A DNA stretch of 64,000 bases from Xenophilus aerolatus (lineage in GTDB: Bacteria > Pseudomonadota > Gammaproteobacteria > Burkholderiales > Burkholderiaceae_C): NCBI GenBank assembly GCA_029968055.1, contig JASCNX010000001.1:1178001-1242000 (forward strand). The letters run 5' to 3'. A program made the position numbers and the translations under genes. Positions within the stretch are counted from its first letter, which is position 1. Each line of letters opens with the position of its first letter. The notes beneath the pieces were generated by a model. The model saw nothing but the letters and a program-made list of their open reading frames with translations, searched no databases and was not told the origin of the DNA. Shown piece by piece: positions 27,008-36,186 of this stretch.

Positions 27008-27706
27008 TCAGTCGTAGCGCAGGGTCTGCACGCCCTCGGGCGTGGCCAGCAGGCAGACCTGCGCCTTCTGGTGCGCGAACACGCCGACCGTCACCACGCC
27101 GGGCCACTGGTTCACCTCGCTCTCGAAGGCGAGCGGGTCCGCGATCTTCAGGCCGGTCACGTCGAGGATGTGCTGCCCGTTGTCGGTCACCAGTGGCAGG
27201 CCGTCCTTCTCGCGGACCTGCGCCAGGCCGCCGAGCGCCGCGAACTGGCGCATGAGGCGCCGCGCCGCCATCGGAATGATCTCCACCGGCAGTGGGAAGG
27301 CGCCGAGCACCTCGACACGCTTGGAGGCGTCGGCGATGCACACGAAGCGCCGGGACTGCGCGGCCACGATCTTCTCGCGCGTGAGGGCCGCGCCGCCGCC
27401 CTTGATCATGTGGCCGCGGCCGTCGATCTCGTCGGCGCCGTCGATGTAGACCGCCAGCTCGTCAACCGCATTGCTGTCGAACACCTCGATGCCCAGCGCG
27501 CGCAGCCGCTCGGTCGAGGCGACCGAGCTGGAGACCGCGCCCTTGATCTCGTCCTTGATGGTCGCCAGGGCGTCGATGAACTTGTTCACCGTCGAACCGG
27601 TTCCCACCCCGACGACTTCGCCGCGCACCACGTACTCGAGCGCGGCGCGGCCCACGAGGGTCTTGAGTTCGTCCTGGGTGGGTACGGCGGATGCTGGGGC
27701 GCTCAT
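27008..27706 (-). CDS. rpiA: Ribose-5-phosphate isomerase A
   Basis: Interconverts ribose-5-phosphate and ribulose-5-phosphate in the pentose phosphate pathway. It is 232 residues. It has the phosphate-binding [13 protein letters not shown], the catalytic region [27 protein letters not shown] and [12 protein letters not shown]. The start has AAGGAT upstream; an in-frame extension of 17 codons is less likely. It diverges from pyrD across 50 bases, so the two promoters must overlap. Confidence 0.96.
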   Translation of the reverse strand: MSAPASAVPTQDELKTLVGRAALEYVVRGEVVGVGTGSTVNKFIDALATIKDEIKGAVSSSVASTERLRALGIEVFDSNAVDELAVYIDGADEIDGRGHMIKGGGAALTREKIVAAQSRRFVCIADASKRVEVLGAFPLPVEIIPMAARRLMRQFAALGGLAQVREKDGLPLVTDNGQHILDVTGLKIADPLAFESEVNQWPGVVTVGVFAHQKAQVCLLATPEGVQTLRYD

Positions 27707-27756
27707 CGCGGAAAATCCTTGGTTCGTCTGAAGAAACACACGCTGCAAATTATCCA

Positions 27757-28824
27757 ATGCTCGCCTCGCTCCCCGCGCTGTACGGCCTCGCCCGCCCCTT
27801 CCTCTTCGGCATGGACCCGGAGGCCGCCCACGACCTCACGCTCGAGAGCCTGGCCCGCACGCAGAACACGCCGCTGGCCTGCCTGTATGCCTCGCCGCGC
27901 GTGGAAGACCCGCTGATCCTGGCCGGCCTGCCCTTCCCGAACCGCGTGGGCCTGGCCGCCGGGCTGGACAAGAACGCGCGTTGCATCGATGCCTTCTCGG
28001 CCATGGGCTTCGGTTTCGTCGAGGTCGGCACCGTCACGCCGAAGGCACAGCCGGGCAATCCCAAGCCGCGCATGTTCCGGCTGCCCAAGGCGCAAGCGCT
28101 CATCAACCGCCTGGGCTTCAACAACGAGGGGCTCGACGCCTTCATCGCCAATGTGCAGCGGGCACGCTTTCGCCAGCAGGCGGCCGCGGCCGGTCGCAAG
28201 CCGATGCTGCTGGGCCTGAACATCGGCAAGAACGCCAGCACCCCGATCGAACGTGCGGTCGACGACTACCTGATCGGCCTGGAAGGCGTGTACCCCTACG
28301 CCGACTACGTCACGGTCAACATCTCCAGCCCCAACACCGCGAACTTGCGCAGCCTGCAGAGTGACGAGGCCCTGGACGCCTTGCTCGGCGCCGTCGCCGA
28401 ACGCCGCGAGCTGCTCGCGGCCACGCAGCAGCGGCGGGTGCCGGTGTTCCTCAAGATCGCGCCCGACCTGGACGAGGCGCAGGTTGCCGTCATCGCAGCG
28501 ACGCTGCAGCGCCACGGCCTGGACGGCGTGATCGCCACCAACACCACCCTGGCGCGCGAAGCGGTCGCCGGCTTGCCGCACGGCAGCGAGACCGGCGGGC
28601 TGTCCGGCGCCCCGGTGCGTGAAGCCAGCAACCGCGTGATCGCGCAGCTGCGCGCCGCCCTGGGACCGGGCTTTCCCATCGTGGGCGCGGGGGGCGTGCT
28701 GAACGGCGACGATGCGCGCGCCAAGCTGGCGGCGGGTGCCGACGTGGTGCAGGTCTACACAGGGCTCATCTACCGTGGGCCGTCGCTGGTGCGTGAGCTG
28801 GCGCACGCCCTGAGCAAGCGCTGA
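27757..28824 (+). CDS. pyrD: Dihydroorotate dehydrogenase (quinone), class 2
   Basis: Membrane-associated flavoenzyme that oxidises dihydroorotate to orotate with ubiquinone in pyrimidine synthesis. It is 355 residues. The N-terminal helix region ([23 protein letters not shown]) marks class 2. FMN-site text includes [43 protein letters not shown] and [27 protein letters not shown]. The catalytic Ser is in NISSPNT. It is divergent from rpiA. Confidence 0.97.
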   Translation: MLASLPALYGLARPFLFGMDPEAAHDLTLESLARTQNTPLACLYASPRVEDPLILAGLPFPNRVGLAAGLDKNARCIDAFSAMGFGFVEVGTVTPKAQPGNPKPRMFRLPKAQALINRLGFNNEGLDAFIANVQRARFRQQAAAAGRKPMLLGLNIGKNASTPIERAVDDYLIGLEGVYPYADYVTVNISSPNTANLRSLQSDEALDALLGAVAERRELLAATQQRRVPVFLKIAPDLDEAQVAVIAATLQRHGLDGVIATNTTLAREAVAGLPHGSETGGLSGAPVREASNRVIAQLRAALGPGFPIVGAGGVLNGDDARAKLAAGADVVQVYTGLIYRGPSLVRELAHALSKR

Positions 28825-28838
28825 ATACAACGACCTCG

Positions 28839-28872
28839 AAAAAAAGCCGCCGGAGCGCGGGGCTGCGGCGGC
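28839..28872 (-). terminator. Terminator after the yqjE-yqjK gene
   Basis: On the minus strand GCCGCC...GGCGGC with a 15-base loop is followed by seven T residues, 26 bases after the stop codon at 28898. Confidence 0.7.
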
Positions 28873-28897
28873 ATTTGGAGCGCGAGCGCGTGCGGAC

Positions 28898-29593
28898 TCA
28901 GCGCAGCTTCCAGAGGATCGGAAAGAGCCAGCCTGTGACCCGCAGCAGGCGACGCGGACCGACCACCGCCATCACCACGGCCGCCGCGGCGCCCGTCGCG
29001 ATCGGATGCTCACGCGCCAGCCGCATCGCCCGGTCGGTCGGCGGCTCGTAGGCCGCAGCTTCTTGTGCAGCGGCAGCTTCGGCGGCTGCTTCCATGCGCT
29101 CTTCGAGCATCAGCCGCTGACGCTGGCGTTCGATGCGGTCCAGCAGCGCCTGACGCGAGGCAGGACGCGGCTCCCGCGGCTTGTCGTCGTCGTCGCCAAA
29201 GCGCGTCTGGAGGTAGGCCCAGTCGCGTTCCAGTTCACGCCGCGCTGGCTCCATCGCGGCGGAGGCGCCGCGCAGGCTCGACAGCAGGCCGAGCAGTGCC
29301 GCGACCCACAGGGCGACCCACAGCGCCGCGACCAACCAGGCGGCCGTGGTCCGATGCGGTGTGTCCCAGAAGTTCACCACCACCGCGACCGACAGCAGCG
29401 ACGCCATCACGATGGTCAGCCCGATCAGGGCCACGACGAGCACCGTCAGGCGCTTGAGATGGCCTTTCTCTTCGTCCCAGGCCATCCCGAGCAGTTGCGC
29501 CCGGTCTTCCGCGGCTCGGGCGCCTTCACTCAAGGCCGCGCGTACGCGGCGAATGCGTGCATCGATGCCGAACAGGGAGAGCAGGCGCATCAT
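28898..29593 (-). CDS. Fused YqjE-YqjK inner-membrane protein (phage-holin-family annotation)
   Basis: A 231-residue membrane protein. Residues 1-120 look like YqjE: an amphipathic N-terminus, then two hydrophobic helices (VLVVALIGLTIVMASLLSVAVV and AAWLVAALWVALWVAALLGLL). Residues about 140-231 resemble YqjK: RQALLDRIERQRQRL, then a short membrane segment and LRVTGWLFPILWKLR. In enteric bacteria yqjD, yqjE and yqjK are separate neighbours, so this looks like a fusion of two of them. GGAGG supports the start; an adjacent ATG (29590) is equivalent. Function is unknown. It follows the yqjD homologue by 66 bases. Confidence 0.75.
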   Translation of the reverse strand: MMRLLSLFGIDARIRRVRAALSEGARAAEDRAQLLGMAWDEEKGHLKRLTVLVVALIGLTIVMASLLSVAVVVNFWDTPHRTTAAWLVAALWVALWVAALLGLLSSLRGASAAMEPARRELERDWAYLQTRFGDDDDKPREPRPASRQALLDRIERQRQRLMLEERMEAAAEAAAAQEAAAYEPPTDRAMRLAREHPIATGAAAAVVMAVVGPRRLLRVTGWLFPILWKLR

Positions 29594-29659
29594 GCCGACC
29601 TCCCCCTGTCGGCCCACCCCTGACGCCGGCTCGCCGGCAAGAATCGGGCGCGCACGCGA

Positions 29660-29971
29660 TCAGCGACGGCTGCCAAGAAGCAGGCCCACCAGCACTCCCA
29701 CAGCCAGCGCCGCACCGGCGATCTGCCAGGGCTCGTCGTGCGCGTAGGCGTTGGCCGTCTGCGCCGCATCCTTGGCCTTCTTCGCCGCGATCTTGCTCTT
29801 CTCGGAGGCGAGTTCACGCGCGATGGCCAGCTTGGCTTCGACGCGCTGCTTCAGCGCCTTGATCTGGGGCACCGATTCGAGGTCCTTGTTCGAGAGCACG
29901 CCCTTCACGTCGTTGGCGAGATCCTCGACCACCGCATTGGCAGCCGCTTCGAGATTGTTGGATACGGACAT
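29660..29971 (-). CDS. YqjD/ElaB-family (DUF883) tail-anchored protein
   Basis: A 103-residue protein: a charged helical N-terminal region (VVEDLANDVKGVL, IKALKQRVEAKLAIARELASEKSKIAAKKAKDA as a likely coiled coil) and a C-terminal membrane helix (IAGAALAVGVLVGLLLGSRR). The ElaB/YgaM/YqjD family binds stationary-phase ribosomes at the inner membrane in E. coli. The final GLLLGSRR matches family tails. AAGG precedes the ATG. First gene of a two-gene unit with yqjE-yqjK. Confidence 0.85.
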   Translation of the reverse strand: MSVSNNLEAAANAVVEDLANDVKGVLSNKDLESVPQIKALKQRVEAKLAIARELASEKSKIAAKKAKDAAQTANAYAHDEPWQIAGAALAVGVLVGLLLGSRR

Positions 29972-30075
29972 AGGAAAACCTTCCCTCAGTGGAGTCTGGG
30001 CACCGGCAAAAGCGCCGGCGATGGATACGCCAGAACACTGGCGTAACGTTCATATTACAGCGTCATGAAGCGCAA

Positions 30076-31182
30076 TCACGCCGCAATTCCGGGCAATTCA
30101 CATACATGTCGGCCAATGGCCAGACTGCTTGTCAGACCAGGCGATTCGATGCCGAAGAGATTGACGAGACCCGGCACGCCGTGGACCTCCGGGCCCTGGA
30201 TCAGGAAGTCCCTGGCGGCTTCGCCAGGACCCGAAATCTTGGGACGGATGCCTGCATAGCCTGGCTGCAATGCGCCATCGGGCAGGCCCGGCCAGTACCT
30301 GCGGACCTCGGCATAAAAACCGTCGCCACGCCGGGGATCGACTTCCAGGTCCGTGGGGCTCGCGACCCATTCCACATCGGGGCCGAACTTGGCCTGCCCA
30401 CCCAGATCCAGCGTCAGGTGCACACCCAGACCGCCCGGCTCCGGCACGGGATAGATCAGGCGGCTGAAAGGGGCGCGACCGCCGAGCACGAAATAGCTGC
30501 CCTTGGCCCAGTGCACGTCCGGCACGTGAGAGGGATCCAGGCCTTCGAAGCGCTTCGCTAGCACAGGGGCGTAAAGACCTGCCGCATTGATGACGGTCCG
30601 GCAACGCAGCGCGCTGCCGTCGACCATCTCCAGGTCGATGCCCGCTGCCGCGCAGCGCGCGGCGCGAACTGCCGACTTGAGCGCGAGCACGCCGCCGGCA
30701 TGCTCCATGTCGCCCTGCAGGCTCAACATCAAGGCATGGCTGTCGACGATGCCCGTGGAAGGCGAATGAATAGCGGCGACGCATTCCAGCGCAGGTTCGA
30801 GCGCCCTGGCTTGCGAGGCATCCAGCAGAACCAGGTCGTCGACCCCGTTGGCTCTGCCCTTTGCCATGATGGCATCCAACTCGGCTGCTTCGCCGGGCGA
30901 GGTCGCGACGATCAGCTTGCCGCATCGGCGATGGGGCACGCCACGCTCCTGCGCATAGGCATACAGCAAGCGCTTTCCCTCCACACAGAGCCGCGCCTTG
31001 AGCGAGCCTGCGGGGTAGTAAATGCCGGCATGGATGACCTCGCTGTTACGCGAACTGATACCGGACCCGATCGCACCCTCGGACTCCAGCACCACGACCT
31101 CACGCCCCGCCATCGCCATGGCGCGGGCCACGGCAAGTCCCACCACACCCGCACCGATCACGGCGCAATCGAATTCGTCCAT
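30076..31182 (-). CDS. FAD-dependent oxidoreductase, L-2-hydroxyglutarate oxidase-like
   Basis: A 368-residue flavoprotein of the DAO fold. The N-terminal dinucleotide motif is [48 protein letters not shown] closely matches L-2-hydroxyglutarate dehydrogenases (LhgO/L2HGDH). The C-terminal [13 protein letters not shown] and [16 protein letters not shown] also fit. It probably oxidises L-2-hydroxyglutarate to 2-oxoglutarate, which would link to SucAB, but a related 2-hydroxy acid cannot be excluded. No lhgO partner genes are nearby. Confidence 0.85.
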   Translation of the reverse strand: MDEFDCAVIGAGVVGLAVARAMAMAGREVVVLESEGAIGSGISSRNSEVIHAGIYYPAGSLKARLCVEGKRLLYAYAQERGVPHRRCGKLIVATSPGEAAELDAIMAKGRANGVDDLVLLDASQARALEPALECVAAIHSPSTGIVDSHALMLSLQGDMEHAGGVLALKSAVRAARCAAAGIDLEMVDGSALRCRTVINAAGLYAPVLAKRFEGLDPSHVPDVHWAKGSYFVLGGRAPFSRLIYPVPEPGGLGVHLTLDLGGQAKFGPDVEWVASPTDLEVDPRRGDGFYAEVRRYWPGLPDGALQPGYAGIRPKISGPGEAARDFLIQGPEVHGVPGLVNLFGIESPGLTSSLAIGRHVCELPGIAA

Positions 31183-31221
31183 GCCGCGAGCTTAGCGGCA
31201 GGCTGTGCGAAGAAGCCGTGT

Positions 31222-31443
31222 TCAGAAGCCGCGCCAGCGAAAAGCCGCTGCGCGCATGAAGTGCCGGTTCGCCCGCGCCTGCCACGCGAGCAACGTCGGC
31301 GGATGGGGCGACTTGCCAGGCGCCGGCATCGCCGCGTCAGACGGCGGCAACGTGGGCGCCGCCGGACCGCGGTCGGGCGCGACAGGAAGATCCGGCCCCG
31401 AAGGCGTGATCGGCGTAGGGAGTTCGGAAGACATCGGCTGCAT
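31222..31443 (-). CDS. Small Pro-rich hypothetical protein
   Basis: A possible 73-residue protein that I do not recognise. The main support is a strong GGAGGTTG ribosome site seven bases before the ATG. The first 50 residues are Pro/Ala/Ser-rich (LPTPITPSGPDLPVAPD); the end is basic and aromatic (ANRHFMRAAAFRWRGF). It could be expressed together with the flavoprotein gene 39 bases downstream. Confidence 0.45.
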   Translation of the reverse strand: MQPMSSELPTPITPSGPDLPVAPDRGPAAPTLPPSDAAMPAPGKSPHPPTLLAWQARANRHFMRAAAFRWRGF

Positions 31444-31573
31444 GGTCAACCTCCGGGTTGAGTCCTGATGGAGCAGAGTTCTACGCGCGCCGGTGACGCC
31501 GCCTACCGGCGCACAGGCGGGCCGGGCGTCGGCAGCGACCGACACGACGGCATCAGCCATTTCGATGCACCAA

Positions 31574-31597
31574 CGAAAACGGCACCCGAAGGTGCCG
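31574..31597 (-). terminator. Terminator after tRNA-Val
   Basis: Minus-strand hairpin with a 7-bp stem CGGCACC/GGTGCCG closed by a TTCG tetraloop and followed by TTTT. It lies 16 bases past the tRNA 3' end. Confidence 0.8.
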
Positions 31598-31612
31598 CGA
31601 TCGTGAGGTGTT

Positions 31613-31687
31613 TGGTGGGCGGTGAGGGCTTTGAACCCCCGACCCCAGCAGTGTGAATGCTGTGCTCTACCCCTGAGCTAACCGCCC
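31613..31687 (-). tRNA. tRNA-Val, anticodon CAC
   Basis: A 75-base tRNA including an encoded CCA end. The acceptor stem is GGGCGGT paired with ACCGCCC, the D arm contains AGCTCAGGGGTAGAGC, and the anticodon stem CAGCA/TGCTG encloses the loop TTCACAC, so the anticodon is CAC (reads GUG). The T arm is GGGGG-TTCAAAG-CCCTC. GUG should be a common Val codon at this GC content. It stands alone, with its own terminator. Confidence 0.95.
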
Positions 31688-31734
31688 TGGTTGGGTGCTT
31701 CGCAAGGCTCTGACGTGCGCTGCGAAGCCCACGA

Positions 31735-32454
31735 TTATGCCACAGCTTTTTCGGTCAACAGCTTGAAAAGCGTCTTGCCGCCACTGGCCTTGTCCAGGTC
31801 GGCCAGGACTCTGTCGTGCGCAGCGACCTCGTCGTGCGACGCCAGCAACACCGGCAGCGTGAAGCTGCGCAAATCGACGGCCACCACGGTGCCCTGTTGA
31901 TCGCTGCGGCTTTCCACCTCGATGAGCAGCGCGTCCTGGCCGCGCGTGAGGTTGATGTAGACGTCGGCCAGCAGCTGTGCGTCGAGCTTCGCGCCGTGGA
32001 AGGTGCGGTTGGAACGGTCGACGCCGAAGCGGTCGCACAGCGCGTCGAGCGAGTTGCGCTTGCCCGGATAGACCTGCTTGGCCATGGCCAGGGTGTCGGT
32101 CACCTCGGCCACGAAGTCGCGCAGCGGCGCCATGCCCGCCAGCTCGAACTCCTTGTTGAGGAAGCCGACGTCGAAGGCTGCGTTGTGGATGATGAGCTCG
32201 GCACCACGCAGGTACTCGACGATCTCCTGCGCCATGGTGGCGAACTTCGGCTTGTCGCTGAGGAATTCGGTCGTCAACCCGTGCACGCGCAGCGCGTCTT
32301 CATGGCTCTCGCGCTCGGGGTTGAAATAGATGTGAAGGTCGTTGCCGGTGAGCTTGCGGTTGAAAAGCTCCACGCAGCCCAGCTCGATGATGCGGTCGCC
32401 GTTCTCGGCCGAGAGGCCGGTGGTTTCGGTGTCGAGGACGATCTGTCGACTCAT
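31735..32454 (-). CDS. dnaQ: DNA polymerase III epsilon subunit (3'-5' proofreading exonuclease)
   Basis: Proofreading exonuclease of the replicative polymerase. It is 239 residues with the DEDDh motifs: VLDTETTGL (Asp and Glu), HNAAFDVGFLN, and HGAKLDAQLLADVY. HGLTTEFLSDKPKF and FGVDRSNRTFHGA are typical of DnaQ. The C-terminal tail after about residue 190 binds the alpha subunit in other bacteria. It begins one base after the fdx stop, so it is coupled to the isc operon. Confidence 0.96.
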   Translation of the reverse strand: MSRQIVLDTETTGLSAENGDRIIELGCVELFNRKLTGNDLHIYFNPERESHEDALRVHGLTTEFLSDKPKFATMAQEIVEYLRGAELIIHNAAFDVGFLNKEFELAGMAPLRDFVAEVTDTLAMAKQVYPGKRNSLDALCDRFGVDRSNRTFHGAKLDAQLLADVYINLTRGQDALLIEVESRSDQQGTVVAVDLRSFTLPVLLASHDEVAAHDRVLADLDKASGGKTLFKLLTEKAVA

Positions 32455-32455
32455 C

Positions 32456-32794
32456 TCAATGATTTTCCTTGGCGTGGTTGATCGAGTACTTGGGGATCTC
32501 GACCGTCACGTCCTGCTGCGCCAGGATCGCCTGGCAGGACAGACGCGACTGCGGCTCCAGACCCCAGGCCCGGTCGAGCAGGTCTTCCTCGGCCTCGTCG
32601 GCTTCGTTCAGCGAGGCGTAGCCCTCGCGCACGATGACGTGGCAGGTCGTGCAGGCACAGCTCATGTCGCAGGCATGCTCGATGTTGATGTGGTGGTCGA
32701 GCAGCGCCTCGCAGATCGAGGTGCCGGCCGGCGCGGTGATCTCGGCGCCCGTCGGGCAGTACTCGGCGTGGGGAAGGATCTTGATGACAGGCAT
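32456..32794 (-). CDS. fdx: ISC-type [2Fe-2S] ferredoxin
   Basis: Adrenodoxin-type ferredoxin that supplies electrons for Fe-S cluster assembly on IscU. It is 112 residues. Cluster ligands are in EHACDMSCACTTCHVIV (Cys-X5-Cys-X2-Cys) with a fourth Cys in RLSCQAI. The N-terminal MPVIKILPHAEYCPTGA is typical of the isc ferredoxin. It lies 15 bases after hscA and abuts dnaQ. Confidence 0.96.
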   Translation of the reverse strand: MPVIKILPHAEYCPTGAEITAPAGTSICEALLDHHINIEHACDMSCACTTCHVIVREGYASLNEADEAEEDLLDRAWGLEPQSRLSCQAILAQQDVTVEIPKYSINHAKENH

Positions 32795-32809
32795 CGTGGC
32801 GTCGTCGTT

Positions 32810-34666
32810 CTAGATGGATTCGAGCTTGCGGCCGGCCAGCGCCCTGGCGATGCCCTGGTTCATGCGTTGCGCGGCAAATGCCTCGGTGCCGTCGGCCAGC
32901 GCCTTCGTGGCGGCCTCGACCACGGCCGCGTCCTGCAGCGAACGTGCAGCGTCGAGTTCGGCCATGAGGCGATCGATGGTGGCACGCTCTTCGGCGCCAA
33001 GGAGCGCGCCGTCGGCCTCCAATGCGCTGCGGGTCGCGAGCAGCATGCGCTCGGCGTCGACCCGCGCCTCGATGAGCGCGCGCGACTGCATGTCCTGCTG
33101 TGCGGTCGAAAAGCTCTCCTGCAGCATGGTCGCGATCTGGTCGTCCGAGAGGCCGTACGAGGGCTTCACCGCGACGCTCGCCTCCACGCCGCTGGTCTGC
33201 TCCTTCGCACTGACCGACAGCAGCCCGTCGGCATCGACGGTGAAGGTGACCCGGATGCGCGCCGCGCCGGCGGCCATCGGCGGGATGCCGCGAAGCGTGA
33301 AGCGCGCGAGGCTGCGGCAGTCCGCCACCAGGTCGCGCTCGCCCTGCACCACATGCAATGCCAGCGCGGTCTGGCCGTCCTGGTAGGTGGTGAAGTCCTG
33401 CGCCATGGCCGTCGGGATGGTCTGGTTGCGCGGCACGATGCGTTCCACCAGGCCGCCCATGGTCTCGAGCCCCAGCGACAGCGGGATCACGTCCAGCAGC
33501 AGCAGCTCGCCGACACCGTCGTTTCCGGCCAGCTGGTTGGCCTGGATGGCGGCGCCCAGCGCCACCACCTCGTCCGGGTTGAGGTTGGTCAGCGGCTCGC
33601 GCCCGAAGAACTCGGCCACCGCAAGGCGCACCTGCGGCATGCGCGTCGAGCCGCCGACGAGCACGATCCCCTGCAGGTCGTCGGGCTTGAGCCTGGCGTC
33701 GCGCAAGGCCTTGCGCACGGCCGCCAGCGTGCGGTCGGTCAGGTGCCGCGTCGCGGCATCGAAATCGCTGCGCTTCAGGTCGAATCGGACCGCAGCGCCC
33801 GCCAGGTCCACATTGAACGCTGTCGATTCCGCGGCAGTCAGCGCCTCCTTGGCCGCCCGCGCGGCCACGAGGAGCGTGGCACGGTCGATGTCACTCTTCG
33901 GCCGGATGCCGGTGCGTGCGACCACGAGGTCGGCCAGCGCGTGGTCGTAGTCGTCGCCGCCCAGCGCCGAATCGCCGCCGGTGGCGATGACCTCGAACAC
34001 GCCCTGCGTGAGCCGCAGGATGGAGATGTCGAAGGTGCCGCCACCCAGGTCGTACACCGCGTAGACGCCCTCGGAGGCGTTGTCCAGGCCGTAGGCGATG
34101 GCGGCGGCAGTGGGCTCGCTGATCAGGCGCAGCACGTTCAGGCCCGCGAGCTGGGCCGCGTCCTTGGTGGCCTGGCGCTGGCCCTCGTCGAAGTACGCGG
34201 GCACGGTGATCACGGCGCCGTAGAGTTCGTCGTCGAAGGTGTCCTCGGCGCGGTAGCGCAGTGTCGCCAGGATCTCGGCGCTCACTTCGACCGGCGACTT
34301 CAACCCTGCCGCGGTCTGCACCTGCACCATGCCGCCCTCGTCGACCAAGCCATAGGACATCGCGTCGCGATTCGCCACGTCGGCCAGGCCTCGGCCCATG
34401 AGGCGCTTGACGGAAGTGATGGTGTTGGCCGGGTCCTGCGCGCGCGCAGCCAGGGCTTCGAAACCGATCTGGCGCCGGTCCTTGTCGAGGTAGCGCACGG
34501 CAGAGGGCAGGATGACCCGGCCCTGGTCGTCGGGCAGGCACTCGGCCACGCCGTGGCGCACGGCAGCGACGAGGGAGTGCGTGGTGCCGAGGTCGATGCC
34601 GACGGCGATGCGGCGCTGGTGCGGATCGGGCGCCTGGCCGGGTTCGGAAATCTGAAGGAGTGCCAT
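32810..34666 (-). CDS. hscA: Fe-S assembly Hsp70 chaperone HscA
   Basis: Hsp70-type ATPase specialised for IscU. It is 618 residues. The nucleotide domain has [49 protein letters not shown] and [15 protein letters not shown]; the substrate domain begins near [17 protein letters not shown]. It recognises the LPPVK motif present in this cluster's IscU. AAGGAG stands close to the ATG. hscB is 20 bases upstream. Confidence 0.96.
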   Translation of the reverse strand: MALLQISEPGQAPDPHQRRIAVGIDLGTTHSLVAAVRHGVAECLPDDQGRVILPSAVRYLDKDRRQIGFEALAARAQDPANTITSVKRLMGRGLADVANRDAMSYGLVDEGGMVQVQTAAGLKSPVEVSAEILATLRYRAEDTFDDELYGAVITVPAYFDEGQRQATKDAAQLAGLNVLRLISEPTAAAIAYGLDNASEGVYAVYDLGGGTFDISILRLTQGVFEVIATGGDSALGGDDYDHALADLVVARTGIRPKSDIDRATLLVAARAAKEALTAAESTAFNVDLAGAAVRFDLKRSDFDAATRHLTDRTLAAVRKALRDARLKPDDLQGIVLVGGSTRMPQVRLAVAEFFGREPLTNLNPDEVVALGAAIQANQLAGNDGVGELLLLDVIPLSLGLETMGGLVERIVPRNQTIPTAMAQDFTTYQDGQTALALHVVQGERDLVADCRSLARFTLRGIPPMAAGAARIRVTFTVDADGLLSVSAKEQTSGVEASVAVKPSYGLSDDQIATMLQESFSTAQQDMQSRALIEARVDAERMLLATRSALEADGALLGAEERATIDRLMAELDAARSLQDAAVVEAATKALADGTEAFAAQRMNQGIARALAGRKLESI

Positions 34667-34686
34667 GGGAACTGAAGAGCGGAGAT

Positions 34687-35205
34687 CTATTGTCCCAGCC
34701 GGTCGAAACGCTGGTCGACCTCGGCCGCAAAGCGCTCGATGAACATGAGGGCTCTGACCTGCGCTGCCGCGGCCGGAAAGTCGCCCTTCTCGTCGATGAG
34801 CCAGTCGAGCGAGGACAGGGCACGCGCGCGCGCCGCATCCACCTCGTCCTGCAGCGCAGCGAGCGCGGCCTCGTCGGTCGCCTCGTCGAGTGCCTCGCGC
34901 CACGCCATCTGCTGCATGAGGAACTCGGACGGCATGGCGGTGTTGGTCTCGGCCTGCACCGGCGCCCCGTTCAGCTCGCACAGGTAGCTGGCCCGCTTGA
35001 GCGGGTCTTTCAGGCGCTGGTAGGCCTCGTTGATGCGCACCGACCACTGCATCGCCACGCGTTGCGCGGCTGCGCCCTGGGCCGCGAAACGGTCCGGGTG
35101 GGCTTCGCGCTGCAATTCCTTCCAGCGCGCATCGAGCGCGGCGCGGTCCTGCGCGAAGGTCGGCGGCACGGCGAAGAGTTCGAAGTCGGTGTCGTTGAGG
35201 TTCAT
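34687..35205 (-). CDS. hscB: Fe-S assembly J-protein co-chaperone HscB
   Basis: J-domain co-chaperone that delivers IscU to HscA and stimulates its ATPase. It is 172 residues, with a J domain carrying HPD in [11 protein letters not shown] and [25 protein letters not shown], followed by the helical IscU-binding domain. The ATG chosen gives the family start [17 protein letters not shown]; an upstream in-frame extension is an artefact of the repeat region. It is separated from iscA by a 159-base stretch of hairpins. Confidence 0.94.
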   Translation of the reverse strand: MNLNDTDFELFAVPPTFAQDRAALDARWKELQREAHPDRFAAQGAAAQRVAMQWSVRINEAYQRLKDPLKRASYLCELNGAPVQAETNTAMPSEFLMQQMAWREALDEATDEAALAALQDEVDAARARALSSLDWLIDEKGDFPAAAAQVRALMFIERFAAEVDQRFDRLGQ

Positions 35206-35225
35206 GTCGATCGCAGGACGGCCAA

Positions 35226-35260
35226 CAAAAAAGGCCCCCACGCTCCCCGCCGCAGCGTGG
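35226..35260 (-). terminator. Hairpin with T-run in the iscA-hscB gap
   Basis: Minus-strand CCACGCT/AGCGTGG 7-bp stem with a 9-base loop, followed after GGGCC by six T residues. It may reduce read-through from iscA into hscB. Confidence 0.5.
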
Positions 35261-35306
35261 TTCGCTGCCCCCCGAGGGGGTGCTTTTTGTCTGGGGGCGG
35301 CCCGGC
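35233..35306. repeat. GC-rich dispersed intergenic repeat, Comamonadaceae type
   Basis: Contains the dyad CCCCC-CGA-GGGGG (35268-35280) between a CCACGCT/AGCGTGG hairpin and the text CTGGGGGCGGCCCGGC. From memory this composite is a common intergenic repeat in Variovorax and relatives; that identification has not been checked. Confidence 0.5.
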
Positions 35307-35309
35307 GAC

Positions 35310-35331
35310 AAAAAGCCGCCTCGGGCGGCGG
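35310..35331 (-). terminator. Terminator after iscA
   Basis: Minus-strand GCCGCC-CGA-GGCGGC stem-loop followed by TTTTTG, 34 bases after the iscA stop. Confidence 0.65.
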
Positions 35332-35364
35332 CTCTTGCAATCGCCCTCGCCAAAGCGAGTGGCT

Positions 35365-35688
35365 CTAGATCCGGAAGCTCTCGCCGCAACCGCAGCGGTC
35401 GCGTTCGTTCGGATTGTTGAATCTGAAGCCTTCGTTCAGACCCTCGCGCACGAAGTCCAGTTGCGTGCCGTCGATGTAGGCCAGGCTTTTCGGGTCCACC
35501 AGGACCTTCACGCCGTGGTCTTCGAAGACCACGTCCTCGGGTGCCATCTCGTCCACGTACTCCAGCTTGTAGGCCAGGCCGGAGCACCCCGTCGTCTTGA
35601 CGCCCAGCCGCACGCCCACCCCCTTACCCCGCTTGGTCAGGTAGCGGTTCACGTGGCGTGCAGCGGCTTCGGTCAGGGTGACGGACAT
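35365..35688 (-). CDS. iscA: Fe-S cluster assembly protein IscA
   Basis: A-type carrier that moves Fe-S clusters from IscU to apo-proteins. It is 107 residues with the three ligands Cys35 (TTGCSG), Cys99 and Cys101 (RCGCGESF). The chosen ATG gives the family start [13 protein letters not shown]; seven more codons upstream are open but unlikely. It lies 39 bases after iscU, and strong hairpins separate it from hscB. Confidence 0.95.
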   Translation of the reverse strand: MSVTLTEAAARHVNRYLTKRGKGVGVRLGVKTTGCSGLAYKLEYVDEMAPEDVVFEDHGVKVLVDPKSLAYIDGTQLDFVREGLNEGFRFNNPNERDRCGCGESFRI

Positions 35689-35727
35689 GGTGCGGGAGCA
35701 GACGAACAAACGAACGAAAAAAAAGGA

Positions 35728-36144
35728 TCAGTGAACGGCTTCTTCGCCGGCCGGCGCCTTGGCGCCGTGCTTGGCCTTGTAGTCGTTCACGGCGGCCTTG
35801 ATCGCGTCCTCTGCCAGGATCGAGCAATGGATCTTCACGGGGGGCAGCGCCAGCTCCTCGGCGATCTGCGCGTTCTTGAGCGCGGCCGCCTCGTCCAGCG
35901 TCTTGCCCTTGACCCATTCGGTCACCAGCGACGACGAGGCGATCGCCGAACCGCAACCGTAGGTCTTGAAGCGCGCATCCTCGATCACGCCGGTTTCGGC
36001 ATTGACCTTGATCTGCAGCTTCATCACGTCGCCGCAGGCCGGTGCGCCGACCATGCCGGTGCCGACCGAGTCGTCGCCCTTGTCGAAGGAGCCGACGTTG
36101 CGCGGGTTCTCGTAGTGGTCGATGACCTTCTCGGAATAAGCCAT
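35728..36144 (-). CDS. iscU: Fe-S cluster scaffold protein IscU
   Basis: Scaffold on which IscS and Fdx build [2Fe-2S] clusters. It is 138 residues. Ligands are Cys37 (APACGD), Cys64 (YGCGSA) and Cys107 (IHCS), with the conserved Asp39. LPPVK at residues 100-104 is the HscA recognition motif. The tail (NDYKAKHGAKAPAGEEAVH) is a few residues longer than in E. coli. It is 42 bases after iscS. Confidence 0.97.
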   Translation of the reverse strand: MAYSEKVIDHYENPRNVGSFDKGDDSVGTGMVGAPACGDVMKLQIKVNAETGVIEDARFKTYGCGSAIASSSLVTEWVKGKTLDEAAALKNAQIAEELALPPVKIHCSILAEDAIKAAVNDYKAKHGAKAPAGEEAVH

Positions 36145-36186
36145 GGTGTTACCTCTTCAATCGTGGTGTTCTACGGAGCGCGGCGT

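Noticed and set aside
28898-29971. Phage-holin annotation as a sign of prophage
   Set aside because: The genes are YqjD/YqjE/YqjK-type chromosomal membrane proteins; no phage genes are near.
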